A stretch of DNA of 64,000 nt from Prostheceraeus crozeri (lineage: Eukaryota > Platyhelminthes > Polycladida > Euryleptidae), in the NCBI GenBank assembly GCA_907163375.1, contig CAJQUW010012941.1, forward strand, positions 1 through 64,000, in the 5' to 3' direction. The notes under the pieces are model-generated. The model was given only the letters and a program-made list of their open reading frames with translations, made no database searches and had not been told where the DNA came from. Below are positions 43,944-54,356 of this stretch, one piece after another; the stretch's first letter is position 1; each line of letters starts with the position of its first letter. Both the position numbers and the translations under genes were made by a program.

Positions 43944-46121
43944 CATAGAAGTGGATAACAGTACACTAGAATGGAAGTTTGATATCTTGCCTTTGTACCA
44001 TAGTTATGAGTTATTCTTTCATAGGACATAAAAGAATAAATTTCTATAACTTCATAGTTTTGCTATGAAAGTGTGAAAATAATTGAAAGCAGTGAAAATA
44101 ACTGAAATGCTCATTTGCAAGAATAGTTCAGTTATTTTCACACTTGATGATGGAGCATGCTCTATAGCAATATCACAATTGGTTCGATTCATATACTGGA
44201 AAAAAGGTGATATATACCATATTAGAATAGTTAATATTACGTTGATATTAGTTGATATCACGATAGAATGCATTTCCTTGCTCCATTTGGTTTTCAGTTG
44301 TTTACTAGCCACCTATTTCTCATTCTTCATCGGTCTAGCATTAGAAGAAGCCAGAATCTGGCTTTCCGGATTTGAGCATTTAAATTGTCCAGTTAATTCA
44401 ACTTCACTTGCTAATTTGTGTTACTGTTTTGGTTATCTTTGATAGCTTATTACTTAAGATTGTTTGCTTGAGAAACATATTATATTTCTTTGAATTTTTG
44501 TGCCAGTTTTCTTGCTAATTATAGCTCCATTAGTTTACCATTATTACATTAGAAGGTCATTAATTGTTTCATCCGTGTTTCCTGTAAATTCGAAAACGAT
44601 TTTAGTGCTGTCGTCTTAATTGAAATTTCTACTGTTCTAAACCTTCGTTATTCATCGGACATGTTGAGATACAAAATTTGATTGGTGCTGGCGCATCACC
44701 CAACAACTTTCCTCGACCTCTTTTACAATCTCCCTGGTGTGTGGCTAAGTCTTCATTAGGACTAGTGTTTTATCATGCTTTGGCTTTGTTAATTCCTGTC
44801 ATTTATGCGTCAATGGCACAATCATCAAATTGAACAAAGCAGAATTGTATCTTGAACTAACTGCTTCCACAGGTGAATCAAAAACTGTGAAAGTAACTGA
44901 CTTTTGAATAAGAAGGTCAAAATCATAGAACTAGGCTATGATTTATCAATGCCTTGTGCTGATAACTATGGTACAAAATAGTTATACCATAGACAAATGT
45001 GATGCATGGAGATTTTCATAGTTTCAAATCACTCGTATTCTGCATAGATCACTCGCTAAAGCTCGTGATCTATGTAAGATACTCATGTTTTGAAACTATG
45101 AAAATAAATCTCTATGCACCACATTTGTCTACGGTATAACTACTACATGTACAATCATGGCACATGGAAAAATCTATGGTTTGTAGATCAGATTCGATCT
45201 AAAACATTGTATCATAGTCAAACTGTTTGCCAAGGTGGTTATGGAAGTTGTTGACAGCAAATTACAGGATTTTCATGATGAGAATTTTAGTGGGATAGCG
45301 GCATTGTTTCATGTGAAATAGCCTACTATTCCATGGATTAATATAGTGTCTATTTGTAGCAGTCACTGACGACAATTTTTCAATATTGGAATGAGAATTA
45401 AAAATTGGTTCACAAAGTCATAATTGAAATTAGTTGGTGTGCTGTTTGTAAGAACATCTGAAGAATTTACTGATAGAAAGTCTAATTATTGGATAATTTC
45501 TTCTTCAAGCGGCTAAGAAACCTGGCGCTTTTCTGGAATAAACACATTGAAAGTTTCTTTACCGACAATCATTTCTCAAATAAATGAAATGTCGCTGGAT
45601 CCTTTCAATTAATCATTGAATGACTCATGTGATATTTTGGAAGCTGATATTCAAATGCATGTAGAGATTTTGAAAATTATTCAAATTTAGTGAACAGGGG
45701 AACCTTTTAAAGTAAAATGAATACTCTAAGATTTATTGGCCTCTGATTTCAAGCTGGAGTTATGCATGCTCTGTAAATCGACATTAAAAGTTGCCCATGT
45801 GTCTGATTATACTCTTGATTGATTATCGGAGCGATATTTCAAAATGATGAACGTACAGAACGTTTAAAAGGATTTCCTTCTTTGTCATCCTGTCGGCGCA
45901 GCATTTTGTAAATTCATTATTGCTTTTGTGTATACATGATCTTTGGACAAGGGCAACAATCCAGATCACAAATTGGCTTGATGAATATGAATGTCAATCA
46001 GAAAACTTGGAAACTAGCTCGTACAATTTGCATTTTGCCCCAACTAAGTTCCCCCGGCGTGTGCTATAATTTTCATGCAATTTCCATTCTAGGACTTTCT
46101 ATGGTATTGTTAATTTCTATG
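43944..46121 (-). mobile_element. hAT-like element E2, long form, opposite to E1
   Basis: Starts CATAGAAGTGGATAAC and ends TTGTTAATTTCTATG; flanked by CTTGACGG (43936-43943) and CTTGAGGG (46122-46129), an 8-bp duplication with one mismatch. LRR-Ig copy 1 has the empty site near 22655 (TAATAACTAGTGGGCAACG). Much of it is the reverse complement of E1, but E2 has about 1.1 kb more in its middle, including a fold-back segment. No transposase blocks could be read, so E2 is also non-autonomous, or a longer remnant of the parent. Confidence 0.85.
44980..45140. repeat. Fold-back segment inside E2
   Basis: The left arm GATGCATGGAGATTTTCATA, then GTTTCAAA, is mirrored on the right by TTTGAAACTATGAAAATAAA-type sequence and CTCTATGCACCACA. 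The centre TGATCTATG..CATAGATCA is at about 45035-45080. It is probably a small palindromic element inserted in E2, as E1 lacks it. Confidence 0.65.
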
Positions 46122-46483
46122 CTTGAGGGCAACGTTGCCTTAGTTTTTATCATTCATTATCTTCCCATGTCTAATCCATAATGTCATACTCACATTGTAA
46201 TAGTAAAAGTAATGTAGTATACACTGTAATGCGGCATGGATAGAGGGCCTATCCTCGATGGGAGAGTCGGTCTCATAGATATCATCATGATTGTTTGATT
46301 TCTATGGAAGGCAACAGCAAATTAAATACAACTATTTCAAATGTAGAGCTACTTCAATTCAGGTGGAGGTTTCAGAAAGGTTTTCAAAATGTCGATAGTT
46401 CGAAGAAATTCTATTCTTTTACCATTCAAACACTTGCAACTGCTTTAGCATTTGAAATATTAGATAAAACGAATGTCTCTTAC

Positions 46484-46560
46484 CGACAACTGCGCCGCCT
46501 GAAATGATTATTTGTAAATAGAACTTCAGACTTTAGCTGAAGATGAGAATGACCTGTCCT
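46484..46560 (-). other. Inferred non-coding first exon of LRR-Ig copy 2
   Basis: Minus-strand GGCGGCGCAGTTGTCG, then GTAAGAG, is identical to the copy 1 exon border. Similarity to copy 1 continues to about 46745, then ends, which marks the upstream edge of the duplicated unit. The start site is not visible. Confidence 0.45.
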
Positions 46561-46745
46561 GATTCTTGAATAATCAGGTTCGTATTTGCAATGCACTCTC
46601 TTATCTTGCATGTTGACATGAAAAGTTGTCTTACATGAAAACACAGAGAAATTGACATAAGTTGGCTAAGAAGGGAATGAATAGATGACAACTCTTGACC
46701 AGACTTTATAACACGACCAGATCAATACAGAATCTCAGTATTGCT

Positions 46746-47519
46746 TTGTGGAGCAAATGATGAAGTGTTTTCGGAGGAAAGTATTGATTCTGTCCTAATT
46801 CACAAGATCTTCCTAATTTCACCTCTTAGAGTATTCCACTGTTTCGTTGAATAATTTGTGGCGTGACACCGTTGCCTCTTGTCCATTGCTGTGATTCAAC
46901 CAGTGACGTAGGCGGGACCTTCAAAGGGGGGGGCGGTGGACCTGTACAATATAGGTGAAGTAGGCGCCGATGACATGTGGCAGTGATGGTTCCTCCTCCC
47001 CCAAAATTAAAAATGTTCACTCAAACCATGCACTTTAATACTGATGGCGTTATCTAACTGTTTGGTGTAAAACCATTCCTCAAAAATTGGATTATCCTTA
47101 CAATCGTCCGATGCATATCTATGAGGGGCGAAGATGGTAGTCGTCTCAGACCAAACTTCGATGCCTTGACGAAGCTGTCGGCACCTCTTATGAATGAAGA
47201 TGCTCTTCTAACTTCAGATCTTCACACCTGACCTAAAGCCATGTACATTATGTAGGAGATTGGCACTTAAAAGCTTTCAATTGAAAGCTTGGCGCCAAAG
47301 TTGGATTGCACAGAAGTGGGTTGCGCCCACTGCGCCATTTCATTGTGCCAATTTGTACTATTCAGCAAAGTGCAGGCTTGACTTGAGCTGGTAATCTCGT
47401 CCAATCAATATCCAATCCTAATGGGAATTTCCGTTGGGATACCAATACAAAGCAAACACACAGAGAATCCAAATATCTCAAGTGTTATCAATGATGCTAC
47501 CACAATGATCATATTGGTT
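46746..47519. other. Non-coding stretch
   Basis: No gene. CCAGTGACGTAGGCGGGACC at about 46898 followed by a G run looks like one end of a hAT- or Kolobok-type element (CAGTGnCGTAG ends), but no partner end was found. The 3' end of the RTE LINE may reach somewhat left of 47520. Confidence 0.35.
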
Positions 47520-50500
47520 ACCTTATATTGGTTGCCCAGTTAAGTTGCTTCGATAAATGTATTTCCTGCTACAGCCATCACCTTGGTCTTTTTGTCATTT
47601 ATCTTCAAACCTTGTGCACTGCTAATCTCCTGCATGTCTTCAACGAAGATATTCAAATCGTTCCTTGTCTTTGAAATTAACGCTGCGTTGTCTGCGTAGC
47701 GGAGATCACCTATTGCTGTTCCTCCTACACTCAAGAGACCATGTCTTTCTGCTCGATTTCCATCTATCACTTTTTGTATAATTCGATCCTTCCGTGTAGA
47801 TGTTGAACAATGCAGGCAAAAGAATACAGTCCTGCCGAACGCCTTTCTGGATCTCAAAGCATTCTATAGTTCCACGTTCCAGCCTGACCGCCGATTGTTG
47901 TTCTCCGTACAGCGCTTTCATCACCTTTGCCATGTGCTGAGGGAAACCCGTTCTAAGCATGGCAGACCGTAATGCCGTGTATCTAACACTGTCGAAGGCC
48001 TTTGAAAAGTCGACAAATCACACGTACATTTCTTGGCATTTACAAAACAACATTTGTAGATTGAAAATATGGTCTTTCACTCCACGATGCTCCATGAAAC
48101 CTGCTTGAACTACAGAGATCTCCTTTTTCAGATTTGTCGTCATTCTGCCCAAAATAATTTTATGCATGATCTTACTTGCGTGACATATGAGTGAAATCGT
48201 TCTATAGTTCTCATACCTTTGTAGATCTCCTTTCTTTGGCAGTCGTGCAAAGAGTGCTCTGCACCAGTCGACGGGCCAGTCTGCTGTCTGCCAGATCTAA
48301 ATACATATTTTATGCATGACTGCTGCGTTTCCACCTGTCAGTAGTAGCTCAGCTGGGACTCCATCACACCCGGGGCACTTGTCACATTTCAGAGCCTTCA
48401 TAGCTAACTCAACTTCTGATCGTAGAGGAATCAAAACACTGCCTTCAGTTAATTCAGCTAACTCACTTTTTATCTCTTGTTTGTCTTCATTGGGATCGTC
48501 ACTGTAAAGCTTGCTGCACTACTCGCGCCACCGGCCAAGTATGTCTCCTGTTTCAGTTAAGACTTCGCCATCTTCGCCTTTGATGACGTTCAGCCTGTGT
48601 GTAAACTTTCGTGTCAAACGCTTTATCTCTGTGTACACAGCCTTGATGTTGCCTGCTCGACATTGTGCTTCAATGGTGGCGCACTTCTCTCGCAGATGTT
48701 GCTTCTTGTTCGTACGACAGGCCCGTAGAATTTCCGCTGTTGCTACCCGATATTCCTCACTTGCGATGCTCGTCATTTCCTTTCATTCTTTGTCTGTTTT
48801 CAATAAGGTCCTACGCCTCCTGTTTCATCCATGGTGCTCTTCTGCGCTTCTTCTTCCCCTAATTTCGCAGTTATGCGAGGACTGCTCTTCGTCATCGCAG
48901 ACGCTGTTATGCTGATGCCCGAAATAATCCAAATTTGTTTACGAAGACTCGGTTGAAACTTGCGGAATTGAAACTTACTCAACAAATTGAAAGAGCAATT
49001 ATTGAAAAGGAAAATAAAATATCATTTTCATACATATCTGATAAGAGATCTTTTTGGAAATACGTGAACAAGAAATTAAATACAAATGAACTTCCAAATA
49101 CATTCAGTAATTTGAAAGGTGATACTTTCTACGAACTCGATACAATCACCGAGGAATTCAATGAACATTTCAAATCATCATTTTCAAATAATTTAGTACC
49201 AATGTTTGGACAAGATTTGGAACCGCATGAATACTCTATGAAAACCCCCCTGTTCTCTAAAGAAGTCATTCATAAAACTTTGGCTTCTCTTCCGAATTCA
49301 TCGACTATTGATAGTGATGGTATTTCCTATATTATTCTAAAACGAGTTGCTTAGCACATTTCTCCACTGCTTTCTAGAATTTTTACGTTTTCGTATTTCA
49401 CCTCAACCATACCAGACGGATGGCGCACTGTGATTGTCACGCCTATACATAAATCGGGATCAAAAAATCTTATAGAGAATTATAGACCTGCATGTGTTTC
49501 TAGTACGATTCTTCGTGTGATGGAGCGAATACTGAGACTCTCTATTCTTGACTTTTGCCAATGTAATAATATCATAAAACCCTCTCAGCATGGATTTTTA
49601 CCTCATAAGTCTGTTGAATCAGCTGGATTGTGTTTCTATGATCACCTAACTAGAAATATAGACCAAAACTTCAATGCTGACGTCGTATTTTTAGATTACA
49701 GCAGAGCATTTGAGAGTGTGCCCCATACTCGCCTCATCTCTAAGCTATCTTGGTATGGATTTGATGATATCTTGGTAACATGGATAAAGGACTATTTTGC
49801 AAACCGTTCACAAAAAGTGGCTTTCAAAGGACAATTTTCATCTCGGCCTGGTATTCACAGTGGCGTTTTACAAGGATCTGTTTTGGGTCCGATATTATTT
49901 TCTTTGTATGTAAATGACTTGGAAGAAAAAATTCATTTCAGTAAAATAGTCAAGTATGCGGAAAAAAAGATAAAGATAAAAATAAAGATATAAAGATTTT
50001 ACATGCCTGGTCAAACACAAACTTTAATTACTCAAATCTTGCTCGTCTTCTACAAAGTGACATGCGGAATCACGAAAACGGCATGAAATTGAATGTGGAT
50101 AAATGTCGTGTAATGCATTTCGGGAGATCCTCTTTGATATTATCTGGGTTAAGTGTTCCAGTAGCCGATCAATATAAAGATCTTGGCATCGTCATTACAA
50201 ATCAGCTATCTTTCGATGAGCACGTAATTATAATTGTGAACAAAGCCCGTAGAAAACTTGGTCTCATTATAAAAAGTTTCCGTCACCAAGAAGTAAAAAC
50301 ATTGGTCAATTTATATAAGGTTCATGTCCGTCCTGTTCTAGAATACGGTAGCATACTGTGGCAGCCGCATAAAGCAAAATACATCGATCTGGTTGAGGGT
50401 GTGCAAAGGCGAATGTCTAGACAGTTTTCAAAATTAAGGCATCTTGAATATCGGGAAAGACTCAAAGAACCAAATCTCCTATCCTTGAAAGCTCGCAGAA

Positions 50501-52250
50501 TTCGCTATCAACTAATATTCATGTACAAGATTGTTCATGGTCTGGTTGACATTAATGCTGATGACTTTTTTCATTTTATTACTGCTTCACTTAATCATCT
50601 CCGTATATATCAGAATTTGGCCAACACAATTATCGACATAACTTCTACACTGTAACAATCGCAAAGTATTGGAACATGTTGTCTGATGATGATATAAACG
50701 TCATCTCTATTTCTAAATTTAAGAATGTCATTCAAATGCTTTTCATGAGACTTGATATGTGGTAACATCATTTTCTTTTTCTTTCATGAATTATGTGATC
50801 TCACGACAAATCATGCTAGCAGTACATGCATTTCCATCTATGTCATATCATGTCTGTGCCCTCCATTTTGGGCTATGTATTTGATTTCAAATGCAAATAT
50901 TATTATTATTATCATTATACTGTATGCTTATGGGCCACGGTCAACGTTGATTCCTTCGTCCTTTCCCACAGTTCATTTGGTATCATTTCATCTGCAATAG
51001 CCGCTAGCTCTTCAAAATGATTCTGTACCTCCACTGATTAGGTCTGGGGTATCTGGTCCACATCAAATCTTGTAATTGCATGGACCGTCTTTCTGCTCTT
51101 AACTTTGAAACACATGTCCATCCACAATCAGCTCCTGGGAGAGTGCGAGAATTTCTTACGCATGTTCTGTTGCCTTTTCGAACAAGGACGTAATCAATTT
51201 TGTCAAGGGTTTTCCCATCAGGAGACGTCCATGTGCATGATATGCGCTTGTGCGGTTCGAACACAGTGTTGCTCATAGCCGATTCATTATCGATCGCAAA
51301 CGAAACCAGATGTTCTCCTGTCTCATCCTAATCCAAAGTGCCTGATTGTAGTTGCCTCACCATCATCCAAACCTTCACCAATCTTCGCATTGAAATCCCC
51401 CATAACCACCAAAAAGCCTGCGCAGGAGTAGCATCCATAGCCTGCTGCACAACTTCATAGAAATGATCAACCTCCTCATCCGTCGTTGCACTTGTCGGCG
51501 CGCAAACTCGAATTATTGTGATGTTTCTTGGCCTGCCTCGTAATCTGACTACCAGCACTCTATCACTTATTGGGTTGCATCCCATCAGGGCTCGGGAAGT
51601 ATCTCCAGCAATATAAGCGCAAACGCCGCTTTGTCCAGGCTTCCTTCTTCCTTAGAAGACCAAAACTGCACCTTCGTCTGGACGGAAGTATCCCTGTCCT
51701 GCTCATCTATGTTCGGTGATTCCTGTTATATCGATGTTGTACCGTTCTGCTTCTCTGGTGACTGTCATCGGTTTCCCAGAATTCATACTTCGGAGGTTCC
51801 AAGTTGCAATCTTTGTGATATTACGCAGCCGCATTCGTGTGGTTTCAGTACTGGCTTCATCGGGACGTGAACTTCCACTGGACTTTGACCCATGTCCGTC
51901 ACTTGCAACATTACTACTAGCACCCGAAATTGGCTCTTCACCTAGTTTGACCAACTAGGTTGCCGCCAGATGCTGAACGGACGCTTCCTGGGTTTGTTGG
52001 AGTTGAGTCGGGGGTTAAACTGTTCGTCGCCGTTGGTCCTCACCTGGGTTATTTAGACCAAGGCTCTTATGGACTTCAACCGGCCCGACTCGGTAGCCTG
52101 TTTGTTTACTATCGGCGTATTACAGAGGGCACGACCTGCAGGCACCAACAAGTTGGCAGTCCGAAAGGGGGTCGTCACCTGAACCTTAAGGACTCGTGGA
52201 TGTGACAACCCAACCCCCAAAAGGTAAACTGTGATAATTATGTATCTATT
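47520..52250 (-). mobile_element. RTE-type LINE, broken and split by another LINE
   Basis: Minus-strand blocks in order. Endonuclease start KIATWNLRSMNSGKPM (about 51810) and ERYNIDITGITEHR; VVRLRGRPRNITIIRVCAPT (about 51540); TWTSPDGKTLDKIDYVLV (about 51230); FEELAAIADEMIP and NELW (about 51000). After the inserted LINE: EEYRVATAEILRACRTNKKQ (about 48750), KSELAELTEGS-like and CPGCDGVPAELL text (about 48440-48340), GVRQDCILLPALFNIYTE (about 47840), RYADNAALI (47690, YADN replacing YADD), and GLKINDKKTKVM. Many frame changes; the catalytic box is altered. The 5' leader runs to about 52250. The WNLRSMN and IDYVLV motifs indicate the RTE clade. Confidence 0.85.
48918..50919 (+). mobile_element. 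CR1/Jockey-like LINE inserted in the RTE LINE
   Basis: 5'-truncated plus-strand copy starting just before the RT. Blocks: ELPNTFSNLKG, DSDGISYIILKRVA, GWRTVIVTPIHKSGSKNLIE, NYRPACVSST, ADVVFLDYSRAFESVPHTRL, SGVLQGSVLGPILFSLYVN; then KYAEKKIK, where KYADD should stand, caused by a short AAAGAT expansion at about 49960-49990; then MKLNVDKCRVMHFG and the C-terminal KVHVRPVLEYGSILWQP. One stop follows KRVA (49352). The 3' end is a TAT/TTA-rich tail (TATTATTATTATCATTATA). Near-duplicates CTGTTATGCTGATG (48904-48917) and CTGTATGCTTATG (50920-50932) flank it as a target-site duplication. Confidence 0.85.
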
Positions 52251-52452
52251 TACCTTTGTTGGCAATTTACACCGTTACCGGCTCCTTATTTTCTCAATTA
52301 TATAGACATCGGATTCCTCTTTGAGACAACTTTACTTCATTGGTGGCATATCAAGCGTCTTACAGCCTGACTTTCATATTTCTCGGATCACATGACTATT
52401 CAACTGTATTTTATTAAATATTCCTGATTGAGCTGTTTTCGAGATATCCAGA

Positions 52453-53114
52453 GACATAAGAATATTCGTATTCTCGTGACCACAGCGACTGAAGACATAG
52501 AAATCCAATATTCTATAATAATTAAGGACTAGAACGGTTATGGACATAGAAATTGACAACAATAAAACCTCTAGAATGGAAATTAAGCTTCATGCAATGC
52601 GCAATAACAGCACATAAATCGAACGCATTTTCACTTAGATGCACCTGCCAACGTCTGCATGATTGGGTTAGAATCAGTCACATGAGTAAATCGAAGCTTT
52701 TAATTGGTGGTTCATGCCCCAACTTAGTTCCCCCGGATGTGCCGCGACCTTGAGTCAATTTCCATTCTAGCGAACTTCAGATAAACAGTTTATTTCTATG
52801 GTTATGGACATTGAAAGCAATAGCACGACATGGACAGGCGTTGTCATGACAACGGCACCTAAACGATGGCGTCTGCCAGTGGTTGACAATGGGAAGGTAA
52901 CGGCAGCTCATCAGTGCACTTTTTAAATCTTCAAGGTTGTTATCATTTCTCTTCACACATAAAATCATTTTGATAAAATAACTTGCAATTGATAGCTGCA
53001 TGAATCTACAGCTGTTGCATAATTCAGTACTTTGATTCTTCTCAAGATCTACAACATCGACCTAGATCGGCACATAGCGGAGCAGCTGAAATGACCATCA
53101 ACAAGCCGATATTG
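52453..53114 (+). repeat. Dispersed repeat R1, copy B
   Basis: Same family and orientation as 12391-13095, with a different MITE insertion point. It supplies the empty site for M1, and copy A supplies the empty site for M2. Confidence 0.75.
52545..52800 (+). mobile_element. hAT-like MITE (CATAGAAAT family), copy M2
   Basis: 256 bp, CATAGAAATTGAC to GTTTATTTCTATG. Perfect 8-bp duplication GTTATGGA at 52537-52544 and 52801-52808. The other R1 copy reads GTTATGGACATTGAAAGC without an insert (about 12763). It has the same subterminal CTAGAATGGAAATT and inner CCCCAACTTAGTTCCCCCGG blocks as M1, E1 and E2. Non-coding. Confidence 0.92.
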
Positions 53115-54154
53115 TCCATTCTACTCTCACTAACTTAAACAAAGAGAAAAGTCGGATTTCTATGGTTGAAACATTCTCATCTCCGTCATCAGGCTGCGTT
53201 CTATTTACGAAATAAGATGTTCTGTCATTATTGCATTTACATGAATATTCATTTCATGGATGGCTAGAGGATATGGATGTGACACTAACGAAAATCGCAA
53301 GTTCATGGGACCAACAGTCAACCATTTTATCTGCCATTTTAATGTCAATACTCAATGCGAATAGTATTTCTATTCAAGTCACTTTTTGTCACCTTTACAG
53401 AAAGAATACACGCATGCAGCTCATCTGTAGTTTTCTGGCAGAATTCCCTTCATCTAATGGCACGGCGGAACTGTTGAGTGTTTCTAATTCTCATAGGAAA
53501 TTTCGTAATTCAATGAAACTAAAGAATAATAAGATAACAATTCGAATTTGCAATATTTAGTGCTCCTTCTGCCTACTGTCAAGCAGGCAGAATCTGTGTG
53601 TCACATCCATAAATTCTAGTCATCCATGATTCAGCTCTTTCTTGTCAATTTTACATTTAGAAGGAATATCCTTTTGATCAATGCATGTGGGGTAGACATC
53701 GGAATGGTCTTGAAGCTCCCCTTCCCACAACTGTGTTACATTCATCATCCATAAATTATTCTCGTAAACATTATTTTAGGCGCATTGTAAAATGGCAAGA
53801 AAGAATGCTACTTAAATGAATAGGAAGAACCACATATTTCAGAGATAACCTACGCACTCTATTCATCTTGCGAATATTTTACCAGAACGTCTGTCTGTAT
53901 TACATATTTGAAAATGTGTAAATTGCTTACAATGAGGAATTGGATCAGATCACGTGATCTCGTTATACGGACCAATCAGATTACAATCAGATGGCATGTC
54001 AACCACATCTTAAAATATTTTCCGTTGCACATGTCAAGTAAGCGGCATTGCGCATAATAAAAAGCGTTAGGCACATACAACTGAAGAACTAGGTGCAGTT
54101 ATCGCAGTTGGGCACACATCTGTAAATTTCCAACAATGTAGGACAATAACGTTT
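53115..54154. other. Non-coding stretch
   Basis: No gene recognised. The 109-codon open frame at 53231-53560 shows no domain, signal peptide or splice context. Similarity to the 3' flank of LRR-Ig copy 2 begins at about 54155. Confidence 0.4.
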
Positions 54155-54257
54155 CAAATGAAAGATGGCACAACGGTGAATACAGTGATTCGGCAGATAT
54201 ATCTAGCACGTTTAGGGATCTATTCTAGCACAACGAACTAGAATTTGGGATGAAACA

Positions 54258-54263
54258 TTTATT
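54258..54263 (-). terminator. Candidate polyadenylation signal of LRR-Ig copy 3
   Basis: AATAAA on the minus strand, about 95 bases after the stop codon. The equivalent place in copy 2 reads AATAAG. Position and motif only. Confidence 0.35.
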
Positions 54264-54356
54264 AATTCGAATATCTTCGCTGTTTGTGTCAATTGTACAC
54301 AGTGTGGAACATTTCAGACACGCCACAACGTTTCAAATACGCCAAAATCTTTCGTG

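Larger units (their letters stand above)
39569..46483 (-). other. Inferred 5' intron of LRR-Ig copy 2, 6.9 kb
   Basis: The acceptor at 39569 and the donor at 46483 (GTAAGAGAC on the minus strand) are conserved with copy 1, where the same intron is 1.7 kb. The extra length is explained by two hAT-like elements (39905-40954 and 43944-46121) and the 39-bp minisatellite (41028-43862). Outside these, the sequence matches copy 1. Confidence 0.5.

Noticed and set aside
53231-53560. 109-codon frame
   Set aside because: Lies between repeat R1 and the duplicated receptor flank. No domain or conserved counterpart.
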